DNA of 12,806 nucleotides, from NCBI GenBank assembly GCA_041640815.1, contig JBEPZO010000045.1, positions 1-12,806 of the forward strand. Direction: 5' to 3'. The first letter of the stretch is position 1. The number at the start of each line of letters is the position of its first letter. Both the position numbers and the translations under genes were made by a program. This DNA is from JANWZL01 sp041640815 (GTDB lineage Bacteria > Pseudomonadota > Gammaproteobacteria > Burkholderiales > Thiobacillaceae). The notes below the pieces were generated by a model, which saw nothing but the letters and a program-made list of their open reading frames with translations, was not told the DNA's origin and did not search any database. Below are positions 7,790-12,806 of the stretch, piece after piece.

Positions 7790-7833
7790 ATGGAGTCGCA
7801 TCTGAGCGAAACCACCCTGTAGCGAGAGGTGAC

Positions 7834-8739
7834 ATGAAGGCCTGGCTTACCCATCATCTACATAGCCTGCATACGGCTGTGCAACGTCTAATAAGTGCAC
7901 CGCTTGCTTCATTGATCACCTTTCTGGTTATCGGAGTGGCCTTAGGCCTACCGACCGGGCTATATCTCACTTTAACCAACTTGCAGCTCGTTGCTGGCAA
8001 CATTCGTTCAGAAAGCGACATCAGTCTATTTCTCAAGACTGACACGACCCTCGAGATGGCCCAAAACCTACGACAAGTTCTGCAAAAGCACCCGAAGATC
8101 GCGGCCGTTCGCTTGATCGACCGCGATGAAGCCCTGCGGCAGCTGCAGGCGAGCGGCCTGGGCGACATCGCCGCTGGTTTGCCAAGCAACCCCTTACCCC
8201 ACACCTTGGTGCTGACGCCTACAGGACACAATGCGCACGAGCTCGAGCGCCTTGCCGCCGAACTGCTCAAGCTGCCCGAGGTGGAGCAGGTCAACATCGA
8301 TGCCGAATGGGCACGCCGCCTGTCAGCACTGCTGCAGCTCGGACACGATATCATCGTCATGCTTGCTACGGTATTGGGGTTGGCCCTCGCCGCAGTTATT
8401 GGCAACACCATCCGGTTGCAAATCTATGCTCAGCGCGACGAGATCGAGCTAGTGCGCCTGATCGGAGCAACCGACCGCTTTATCCGGCGCAGTTTCCTCT
8501 ATTTTGGCGCCATCCAAGGCCTGGCCGGGGGTATTGCGGCCTGGCTTTTGATTACCATCGCCATCCATTTGATGCAAGACAGCGTCAGTCGTCTGGCGAT
8601 GAGCTATGGTACGCAATTTCTGCTCGTTGGACTAAGCTGGGAGGAAGGCGGCGTCCTGCTGGCGATATCGACCCTCCTCGGATGGCTTGGCGCTTACATC
8701 GCTGTCGGTCATACCATACGCAGCCTACACCTCCCTTGA
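7834..8739 (+). CDS. ftsX: Cell division permease-like protein FtsX
   Basis: The membrane partner of FtsE; through its periplasmic loop it controls activators of septal amidases. The 301-residue protein has the FtsX plan: an N-terminal cytoplasmic stretch, TM1 (about 25-46), an extracytoplasmic domain (about 50-165), TM2 (about 172-195), an RDEIELVRLIGAT cytoplasmic loop (about 201-213, a conserved landmark), TM3 (about 222-246) and TM4 (about 271-293). The ATG at 7834 has an excellent AGAGGTGAC ribosome site, unlike the stop-overlapping starts usual for ftsX, so translation no longer depends on ftsE. The first ~80 codons use CTA, TTA, ATA, TCA and AGT freely; these are scarce in ftsE and ftsY. 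The protein shows no sign of truncation. Confidence 0.96.
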   Translation: MKAWLTHHLHSLHTAVQRLISAPLASLITFLVIGVALGLPTGLYLTLTNLQLVAGNIRSESDISLFLKTDTTLEMAQNLRQVLQKHPKIAAVRLIDRDEALRQLQASGLGDIAAGLPSNPLPHTLVLTPTGHNAHELERLAAELLKLPEVEQVNIDAEWARRLSALLQLGHDIIVMLATVLGLALAAVIGNTIRLQIYAQRDEIELVRLIGATDRFIRRSFLYFGAIQGLAGGIAAWLLITIAIHLMQDSVSRLAMSYGTQFLLVGLSWEEGGVLLAISTLLGWLGAYIAVGHTIRSLHLP

Positions 8740-8815
8740 GGTAGGCAAGAAATTCCATTTTTTCGGGTCGGATTAAGTGGGGGAGTGTGGCGAAGCGCCA
8801 TGGAACTTTCCGCGA

Positions 8816-8842
8816 TTAGCACTCTCCATCGACGAGTGCTAA
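8816..8842 (+). promoter_or_regulatory. CIRCE element (HrcA operator) upstream of rpoH
   Basis: TTAGCACTC (8816-8824), nine bases, then GAGTGCTAA (8834-8842) is an exact match to the 9-9-9 CIRCE inverted repeat bound by the heat-shock repressor HrcA. It ends 28 bases before the rpoH start codon, so HrcA repression of rpoH is strongly implied. hrcA itself is not in the window. Confidence 0.95.
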
Positions 8843-8845
8843 AAT
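8816..8845 (+). promoter_or_regulatory. Candidate housekeeping promoter of rpoH, overlapping CIRCE
   Basis: TTAGCA (8816-8821) and TAAAAT (8840-8845), 18 bases apart, match the sigma-70 -35 and -10 consensus at four and five of six positions. The start point would fall near 8852, leaving a leader of only about 20 bases. Both hexamers lie within or against the CIRCE arms, the geometry expected for direct repression. Inferred from sequence only. Confidence 0.5.
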
Positions 8846-8870
8846 TGGGACCGTATTTCGGAGGGAGAAG

Positions 8871-9722
8871 ATGTCTACAACAGCACTTGAATATCCTGTC
8901 CCCAGCTCGCTCGGTAGCCTGGAAAGTTATATCCAAGCGGTAAACCGCTTTCCGATCCTCAGTGCTGAGGAAGAAAAGGCGTTGGCGCGGCGCTTTAGGG
9001 AGCATAACGACCTCGAGGCTGCACGGCAGCTGGTCCTATCGCATCTTCGTTTCGTTGTCTCCATCGCCCGCGGCTATTTGGGCTACGGTCTACCCCATGC
9101 CGACCTCATTCAAGAGGGCAATGTCGGCTTGATGAAGGCGGTCAAGCGTTTCGACCCCGAGCGCGGCGTGCGTCTAGTGTCTTTCGCTGTGCATTGGATC
9201 AAGGCGGAGATCCACGAATACATCCTCAGGAATTGGCGTTTGGTCAAAGTCGCCACTACCAAGGCCCAGCGTAAGTTATTTTTTAATCTCCGCAGTCTCA
9301 AACAAGGCGACGGTACCCTCTCCAGCCGCGAGGTGGAAGAGGTCGCCCAGACGCTCAACGTCAACCGGGAAGACGTGCGGGAAATGGAGACCCGACTTTA
9401 CAGCCAGGACATTGCATTAGAGCCCACGGTGGACGAGGAAGAACCTGCCTACACACCGATAGCCTATCTCGCCGCACCGAATACTGACCCCGTCCAGCAC
9501 ATCGAGAATGCTGAACGGGAGCGCCTCGCCACAGAGGGACTCAGTCGTGCCCTAGATGCGCTCGACCCTCGCAGCCGGCACATCATTGAGGCACGCTGGT
9601 TAAATGAAGACAGTCCAGCGACCCTGCATGAGCTCGCAGCCGTATATGGCATCTCTGCCGAGCGTGTGCGGCAGATCGAGGCTAAAGCGCTGCGTAAAAT
9701 GAAGGGCGCACTAACCGCCTAA
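8871..9722 (+). CDS. rpoH: RNA polymerase heat-shock sigma factor RpoH (sigma-32)
   Basis: Directs RNA polymerase to heat-shock promoters. The 283-residue protein has sigma region 1.2 (about 15-50), core-binding region 2.2 DLIQEGNVGLMKA (78-90) and region 2.4 SFAVHWIKAEIHEYILRNW (104-122). The RpoH box QRKLFFNLR at 133-141 is diagnostic of sigma-32 and involved in DnaK/FtsH-dependent control. A region 4.2 helix-turn-helix lies at about 253-275 (LHELAAVYGISAERVRQIE). The ATG has a strong GGAGGG ribosome site. It lies 131 bases after ftsX, the usual ftsYEX-rpoH order of betaproteobacteria. A CIRCE site covers the promoter and the predicted leader is too short for the long RNA thermometer of E. 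coli rpoH, so control appears to be through HrcA and protein stability. Confidence 0.98.
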   Translation: MSTTALEYPVPSSLGSLESYIQAVNRFPILSAEEEKALARRFREHNDLEAARQLVLSHLRFVVSIARGYLGYGLPHADLIQEGNVGLMKAVKRFDPERGVRLVSFAVHWIKAEIHEYILRNWRLVKVATTKAQRKLFFNLRSLKQGDGTLSSREVEEVAQTLNVNREDVREMETRLYSQDIALEPTVDEEEPAYTPIAYLAAPNTDPVQHIENAERERLATEGLSRALDALDPRSRHIIEARWLNEDSPATLHELAAVYGISAERVRQIEAKALRKMKGALTA

Positions 9723-9743
9723 GCTGGCCGGCATTTATGCCAT

Positions 9744-9766
9744 AAAAAGCCCCGTGCCGGGGCTTT
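9744..9766. terminator. Bidirectional intrinsic terminator after rpoH
   Basis: AAAGCCCC (9746-9753), loop GTGCC, GGGGCTTT (9759-9766): an eight-pair stem with A residues on the left (9744-9748) and T residues on the right. It can end rpoH transcripts on the plus strand and, with a TTTTT tail, transcripts of the small minus-strand ORF at 9782-9889. Confidence 0.8.
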
Positions 9767-9781
9767 CAACCGGCTAGCAAT

Positions 9782-9889
9782 TCAAAAAAGCTGTGCAAGG
9801 ATGATGCTGAACAGACTGACCCATCCCCAGACTATGAGAAGAACCACCACCGTCATAGGGAGATTAGTTTTATTGAACAGGTGCAGCAT
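9782..9889 (-). CDS. Small single-span membrane protein, 35 residues, unrecognised
   Basis: An ATG at 9889 opens 35 codons ending in TGA at 9784-9782. The peptide starts MLHLFNKTNLP and continues as one uninterrupted hydrophobic helix (about residues 11-35, rich in V, L, I, W and F, with WGW in its centre), ending ILAQLF. There is no charge after K7, so the short N-terminal part would probably face the cytoplasm. I do not recognise a family. Support for a real gene is contextual: a plausible promoter 30-57 bases upstream, a modest GAGAAG ribosome site five bases from the ATG, and a two-way terminator 16 bases past the stop. Together these make a complete monocistronic unit between the rpoH and rplI units. 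Codon content is too small for a statistical test. Confidence 0.45.
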   Translation of the reverse strand: MLHLFNKTNLPMTVVVLLIVWGWVSLFSIILAQLF

Positions 9890-9918
9890 GTTAGCTTCTC
9901 GTTTGGTTAACACATGCG

Positions 9919-9946
9919 AATATAGTTCGCTTTCACTAGGCACTCA
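9919..9946 (-). promoter_or_regulatory. Candidate promoter of the 35-residue membrane protein
   Basis: On the minus strand TTGAGT (9946-9941) and TATATT (9924-9919) stand 16 bases apart, matching the sigma-70 consensus at four and five of six positions. The start point would be near 9912, about 23 bases before the ATG. A dyad GCGAA-TATAG-TTCGC (9916-9930) covers the -10 and could be an operator. Confidence 0.4.
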
Positions 9947-9953
9947 AGCGCTA

Positions 9954-9972
9954 GGCGACTCGGGCAGTCGCC
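9954..9972. repeat. Perfect inverted repeat in the rpoH-rplI intergenic region
   Basis: GGCGACT, loop CGGGC, AGTCGCC forms a perfect seven-pair hairpin. It has no T-run on either strand, so it is not a standard terminator. It lies between the rplI terminator and the candidate promoter of the small membrane protein. Apart from that small unit I see no gene between 9767 and 10024. Confidence 0.5.
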
Positions 9973-10024
9973 ACCTCGTGACGTAGGCGACAGCAAGCGG
10001 ACCACTGCGCCAACCTACAAGAAG

Positions 10025-10053
10025 AAAAAAGCCCGCAGCGCTACTCCGCTGCG
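10025..10053 (-). terminator. Intrinsic terminator of the rpsF-priB-rpsR-rplI operon, overlapping the rplI stop
   Basis: On the minus strand CGCAGCG (10053-10047), loop GAGTAG, CGCTGCG (10040-10034), then GGC and six T (10030-10025). The loop contains the last sense codon and the TAG stop of rplI, so the stem's 5' arm is coding sequence. Confidence 0.88.
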
Positions 10054-10487
10054 ACGGTAACCTTCACTTGCACTACGACATCGGTGTGCAGGGCAAGTGT
10101 GATGTCATACTCGCCGACTGCCTTCAGCGGACCAGCCGGCATGCGCACCTCGGCACGCTTGATGTCGAACCCCTGTGCCTGTAATGCTTCGGCGATATCC
10201 ACGTTGGTAACCGAGCCAAACAGGCGACCGTCAACGCCTGCCTTACGTGTGATGGTGAGCTGAAAACCAGACAGTTTCTCGGCGCGCGCTTGTGCTGCCG
10301 CGAGCTTCTCGGCGGCAATCCGCTCCAGTTCGGCCTTGCGCGCGGCGAAGGCCTCGAGATTGGCTTTGGTTGCGCGTTTGGCCTTGCCCTGGGGGATGAG
10401 GTAATTGCGGGCGTAGCCATCCTTGACCTTGACCACGTCACCCAAATTGCCCAGGTTGGCCACCTTCTCCATGAGGATGACTTCCAT
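10041..10487 (-). CDS. rplI: 50S ribosomal protein L9
   Basis: A 23S rRNA-binding protein that extends from the base of the L1 stalk. The 148-residue sequence begins MEVILMEKVANLGNLGDVV, with the KDGYARNYLIP block at 22-32 that defines L9. A long charged connecting helix (about 43-75, AARKAELERIAAEKLAAAQ) and the C-terminal domain with GRLFGSVTN (about 87-95) follow. Length is the usual 147-150. The ATG has a strong AAGGAG site. It is last in the operon, ten bases after rpsR, and its stop codon sits in the loop of the operon terminator. Confidence 0.98.
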   Translation of the reverse strand: MEVILMEKVANLGNLGDVVKVKDGYARNYLIPQGKAKRATKANLEAFAARKAELERIAAEKLAAAQARAEKLSGFQLTITRKAGVDGRLFGSVTNVDIAEALQAQGFDIKRAEVRMPAGPLKAVGEYDITLALHTDVVVQVKVTVAAE

Positions 10488-10497
10488 GGCGGTCTCC

Positions 10498-10773
10498 TTA
10501 GCGGTGTAGATCGGTGTAAGGCAACAGGGCCAGGAAGCGAGCGCGCTTGATTGCTGTGGAGAGCTGACGCTGATAGCGGGCGCGCGTACCCGTGATGCGG
10601 GATGGGATGATCTTGCCCTGCTCGGTGATGAAGTCTTTCAGCAGTTCGACGTCCTTGTAGTCGATCTCCTTGACGCCCTCGGCGGTGAAGCGGCAAAACT
10701 TCTTGCGACGGAACAATGCGCCGCCGCCAGTTTTCACGCGCTTGTCACGCGCCTTGCTGACAGTGGTAGACAT
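10498..10773 (-). CDS. rpsR: 30S ribosomal protein S18
   Basis: Binds the 16S central domain as a heterodimer with S6. The 91-residue protein has the core signature FRRKKFCRFTAEGVKEIDYKD (starting near residue 21) and the basic block PSRITGTRARYQRQLSTAIKRARFLALLPY. The N-terminal ~16 residues (STTVSKARDKRVKTGG) are somewhat longer than in the 75-residue E. coli protein. The ATG at 10773 is preceded by GAGGAG. It lies three bases after priB and ten before rplI, in the canonical order. Confidence 0.97.
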   Translation of the reverse strand: MSTTVSKARDKRVKTGGGALFRRKKFCRFTAEGVKEIDYKDVELLKDFITEQGKIIPSRITGTRARYQRQLSTAIKRARFLALLPYTDLHR

Positions 10774-10776
10774 AGC

Positions 10777-11079
10777 TTACTCCTCGGTTAACGTATATCC
10801 GGTTACATGCAGCAACGGCCGCTCATCATGCAAGCTGCGTCGGTCGAGAAACCCCATCAGAGTGAGGCTCGTGCCGCAGGCAATCTGCGCCAGCGCGGCA
10901 GCCACCTCACCAAAGGCCACTGCCTGCACCTCGCACCTCACTTGGCGGCGGCATGATGCCTCGCTCTGTTCTGAAACATGGCTTAGCCTCAGTTCCAGAC
11001 TGGCTAAGCCCGCCGGTGTGTAGCGCAGCCGGCCAGTGTCGACAAGTCGGCCGCTGATCTCGACGCGATTGGTGTTCAC
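10777..11079 (-). CDS. priB: Primosomal replication protein PriB
   Basis: A single-stranded-DNA-binding OB-fold protein of the PriA-dependent replication restart primosome. The 100-residue protein begins NTNRVEISGRLVDTGRLRYTPAGL and continues with LELRLSHVSEQSEA and the RRQVRCEVQAVAFGEVAAAL strand-helix pattern, as in betaproteobacterial PriB. The start is a GTG (11079) six bases after the rpsF TGA, with AGCGGG as a weak ribosome site, suggesting coupling to rpsF. Its place between rpsF and rpsR is the family's standard position and strengthens the call. Confidence 0.95.
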   Translation of the reverse strand: MNTNRVEISGRLVDTGRLRYTPAGLASLELRLSHVSEQSEASCRRQVRCEVQAVAFGEVAAALAQIACGTSLTLMGFLDRRSLHDERPLLHVTGYTLTEE

Positions 11080-11085
11080 CCCGCT

Positions 11086-11457
11086 TCAAGCTGCGGACGG
11101 CGCCGGCTCGGTTTGCGCTGCCAACAGATTGCGCGCCTTCTCCTCCTTCATCATCGGCGAGGGCGTAGTAATGGCCTCGTTTCGGGCGATGATCAAGTGA
11201 CGTAAGATCGCATCGTTGAAGCGGAAACCGTGCTCCAATTCCCGAAGTGTGGCCTGGTCACACTCGATGTTCATGAGCACATAGTGGGCCTTGTGCACCT
11301 TCTGGATGGTATAGGCCAGCTGGCGGCGGCCCCAGTCCTCCAGGCGGTGGATGCGGCCACCGTTGGCGGTGATCAAGCCCTTGTAGCGCTCGACCATGGC
11401 AGGCACCTGCTCGCTCTGGTCTGGGTGCACGATGAAAACGATCTCATAATGACGCAT
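11086..11457 (-). CDS. rpsF: 30S ribosomal protein S6
   Basis: Partner of S18 in the central domain of 16S rRNA. The 123-residue protein begins MRHYEIVFIVHPDQSEQVPAM, contains GGRIHRLEDWGRRQLAY (about 35-51) and the HYVLMNIE strand, and ends with a 25-residue Lys/Ala/Pro tail typical of betaproteobacterial S6. The frame is open upstream to 11538, but the ATG at 11457 matches the family start and has an AAAGGAG site. It is the first gene of rpsF-priB-rpsR-rplI. A short stem GGCT-CTAT-AGCC (11470-11481) lies just upstream of the ribosome site next to a CCG; this might form part of an S6:S18 autoregulatory leader, which I cannot confirm. Confidence 0.98.
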   Translation of the reverse strand: MRHYEIVFIVHPDQSEQVPAMVERYKGLITANGGRIHRLEDWGRRQLAYTIQKVHKAHYVLMNIECDQATLRELEHGFRFNDAILRHLIIARNEAITTPSPMMKEEKARNLLAAQTEPAPSAA

Positions 11458-11488
11458 GTCGCTCCTTTCGGCTCTATAGCCCCCAACT

Positions 11489-11497
11489 TGTGGATAA
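11489..11497 (-). promoter_or_regulatory. Perfect DnaA box in the rpsF leader
   Basis: The minus strand reads TTATCCACA, an exact match to the strong DnaA box, 32-40 bases upstream of the rpsF start. A single box can arise by chance, so function is only suggested. Confidence 0.35.
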
Positions 11498-12157
11498 GGC
11501 AAAGAACTCACACAAAAGAAAAAGCATACTACAGACAAACGTTCATGAGTAGATAGTTTACTGCGCGCAATTTAAACTGCTTCACACATAGGTGCTGGGC
11601 CGGCATCAGTCTTATCTCAGCCCATTACATCGTCAAGCTCAAATCGGCAGGGCGCGCCCCCACCGATTGCGCGCACCCCTGTGTGTCACACGCCCTACGG
11701 GGCCCATACCGCATAGCCTTATTTGAGTTACACACCTTCCTAGATCTTGCCTCAACCGCGCCCCAAGCACCTGCTAAAGGCTCGCACGCAGCGTATCCAC
11801 TCAGTATCCCAGCCACCCTGACCTCTGTTCCCAGCTGTTGGACACCGTCGGACACCTCCCTTGCGTTACCCCTATTATCCAGTTGGTCGTACGCAACCAG
11901 TCGCACCGCCAACTAGAACCAACCCGAACACGCTAGACGACTCGGCCTGTTGCCCCACCCTTCTCTTGCTGTGCACAAGGGCAACCGCCCCCTAACCTCT
12001 TGCCACGCCTTTGGTTGAGAAAGACGTGCGATTACACCTCTGCTGTACCAACTAGAGGGCTAAGTATGTATTGGATGCAGACATTGGGTGTCGCCACAGT
12101 AGGGGCAGATATAGGCGTATACTTAAAGCGAGTAAAAAAGCGCAAGCGAGCTTGTCC
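11498..12157. other. Gene-free region, strongly C-rich on the plus strand
   Basis: About 660 bases with no ORF I can support; the frames that stay open give unremarkable, low-quality translations. Part of it (about 11498-11580) should contain the rpsF promoter, but I cannot place it. From 11701 to 12000 I count roughly 119 C against 55 G, so a minus-strand transcript would be G-rich. There is an imperfect hairpin AATCGG...CCGATT around GGGCGCGCCC (11642-11668), GGACACC occurs twice near 11840-11856, and CCAACTAGA occurs at 11909-11917 and 12048-12056. I see no tRNA, rRNA or insertion sequence. Confidence 0.6.
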
Positions 12158-12806
12158 ATGACCACCCCGACACGTGACCCTTCTGAGATGAGCTGGGAAG
12201 ACATCCGGGCGCTGGTGGCTAGCCTAGCCCTGCAGAGCCAGGAGACCGACCGGCGCATGCAGGAGACCGACCGGCGTTTGCAAGAGACCGACCGTTTGAT
12301 CCGCGAGCTGCGCGAAAGCGGCCGTGAGACCGACCGGCGCATGCAGGAGACCGACCGGCGCATGCAGGAGACCGACCGGCGCATGCGCGAGACCGACCAG
12401 CGGCTCCGTGAGCTTAGTCGCCAGATTGCTGGCTTAGGCGACAAGTTCGGCTACTTCGCCGAAGGCTTGGCGCTGCCCTCGCTTGAGCGCATCCTCGAGA
12501 CGCGCTTTGGCATCACCAATGTCTCGCCGCGCCACCGCGTGCGGCAGGACGGGCGGGAGCAGGAATACGACGTGCTGGCCTGGGCCAATGGTGAGGTCAA
12601 CATGGCGGTGATCGTGGAGGTGAAAAGCCGGGTCAAGCGCGAGGCGATTGCGCAGCTGATTGAGCAGCTCAAGGCGCTACCGCAGATGATACCGGAGCTA
12701 GCGGGCAAGGCGCGGGTGGGCATTCTGGCGGGGATTGACTGGGACCCTGGGGTGATGCAGGAAGCGCAGGCGGCAGGGCTATACACCGCCACCATCCACG
12801 ACGAGG
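12158..12806 (+). CDS. Coiled-coil protein with PD-(D/E)XK nuclease-like domain (DUF3782 type), 3' truncated
   Basis: The frame runs from an ATG at 12158 (or 12188) off the window end, giving 216 visible residues. Residues 29-91 are nine consecutive heptads, mostly ETDRRMQ or close variants, predicting a long coiled coil. After the linker LGDKFGYFAEGLALPSLERIL (starting near residue 93) comes a restriction-endonuclease-like core. D138 in EYDVLAW and E154-x-K156 in VIVEVKS are the PD-(D/E)XK catalytic pattern, and the remaining sequence ends at IHDE, near the usual C-terminus. This matches what I recall of DUF3782/DUF1626-type proteins, whose function is not established. No good ribosome site precedes either ATG. 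The gene stands alone after the C-rich gene-free stretch. Confidence 0.85.
   Translation, partial: MTTPTRDPSEMSWEDIRALVASLALQSQETDRRMQETDRRLQETDRLIRELRESGRETDRRMQETDRRMQETDRRMRETDQRLRELSRQIAGLGDKFGYFAEGLALPSLERILETRFGITNVSPRHRVRQDGREQEYDVLAWANGEVNMAVIVEVKSRVKREAIAQLIEQLKALPQMIPELAGKARVGILAGIDWDPGVMQEAQAAGLYTATIHDE
12242..12430 (+). repeat. 21-bp tandem repeats encoding heptads
   Basis: Nine 21-base units with consensus GAGACCGACCGGCGCATGCAG lie in frame in the nuclease-like gene. Units 5 and 6 (ETDRRMQ) are almost identical at the DNA level; units 3, 4 and 9 are the most diverged. The array probably expands and contracts without breaking the frame. Confidence 0.9.

Noticed and set aside
6752..7822. 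Plus-strand 356-codon frame overlapping ftsE and the repeats
   Set aside because: The first two thirds are an out-of-frame reading of ftsE, which has all ABC motifs in its own frame.
7129..7857. Long minus-strand frame across ftsE and the 144-bp repeats (242 codons)
   Set aside because: A 144-bp period is a multiple of three and the DNA is GC-rich, so open frames arise automatically. Its remaining parts are antisense to ftsE and ftsX.
8788..8800. Hairpin TGGCG-AAG-CGCCA between ftsX and rpoH
   Set aside because: A five-pair stem with no T-run after it; not a credible terminator.
9801..9986. 61-codon plus-strand frame after rpoH
   Set aside because: It lies behind the rpoH terminator, has no promoter I can see, and its translation is unremarkable, while the opposite strand carries the better-supported membrane peptide.
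11793..11883. Two further DnaA-like boxes (GTATCCACT at 11793 and TTATCCAGT at 11875)
   Set aside because: Each matches seven of nine bases. About two such matches are expected by chance in a region of this size, so an origin or titration site is not supported.
11625..11912. 95-codon minus-strand frame (and a 77-codon plus-strand one) in the gene-free region
   Set aside because: No ribosome site, no recognisable domain and unnatural composition. The skewed base composition keeps frames open.
12019..12062. tRNA-like text on the minus strand (TAGCCCTCTAGTTGGTACAGC followed by a TGTAATCGCAC stretch)
   Set aside because: It resembles a tRNA D-arm and anticodon region, but the D-stem does not pair properly, no T-arm (GTTCRA) follows at the right distance and there is no acceptor stem. 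Chance or a badly decayed fragment.
12060..12115. Minus-strand reading frame with a zinc-finger-like ICPYCG...C...H pattern
   Set aside because: Only about 20 codons between stops, with no start codon and no ribosome site. Too short to call a transposase or zinc-ribbon remnant.
12052..12444. Minus-strand 130-codon frame rich in RRSVSCM repeats
   Set aside because: It is the antisense of the heptad-repeat array in the nuclease-like gene; the repetition comes from the real gene.

Overview
The window looks like chromosomal DNA of a high-GC betaproteobacterium, possibly from the Hydrogenophilales/Nitrosomonadales side. I infer this from gene order and protein character: ftsY-ftsE-ftsX-rpoH on one strand, diverging from M16 peptidase pair-rsmD-coaD-ferredoxin on the other, followed by rpsF-priB-rpsR-rplI. 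No rRNA or convincing tRNA gene is present, so the assignment rests on synteny and protein features.

Layout. (1) 1-1258, plus strand: the 3' part of a dynamin-like GTPase gene. Its first ~115 bases read like an Obg GTPase instead, so there is a probable chimeric junction at the NKID motif. (2) 1301-5452, minus strand: a tightly packed five-gene operon transcribed right to left. It holds a catalytic M16 peptidase, a degenerate M16 partner, rsmD, coaD and an Allochromatium-type 2[4Fe-4S] ferredoxin, with overlapping stops and starts. (3) 5453-5673: divergent intergenic region. (4) 5674-8739, plus strand: ftsY, ftsE and ftsX, for SRP-dependent membrane targeting and the divisome ABC complex. ftsE and ftsX are separated by three 144-bp tandem repeats plus a 20-bp fourth fragment. 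(5) 8816-9766: rpoH (sigma-32) with a perfect CIRCE element over its likely promoter and a bidirectional terminator behind it. (6) 9782-9946, minus strand: a self-contained unit with promoter, 35-codon membrane-peptide ORF and shared terminator. (7) 10025-11457, minus strand: the ribosomal/primosomal operon rpsF-priB-rpsR-rplI, closed by a hairpin terminator that contains the rplI stop codon. (8) about 11458-12157: 700 bases without a credible gene, strongly C-rich on the plus strand. (9) 12158 to the end, plus strand: the 5' part of a coiled-coil plus PD-(D/E)XK nuclease-like gene built on 21-bp repeats.

Most of the window is housekeeping: secretion and division, envelope proteolysis, CoA synthesis, rRNA methylation, heat shock and translation. 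The unusual items are the Obg/dynamin junction, the in-frame tandem repeats inside the ftsEX operon with a codon-use change just after them, the small membrane-protein unit between rpoH and rplI, and the skewed gene-free stretch upstream of rpsF. All family assignments come from reading motifs and from memory of the families. No database search was possible.
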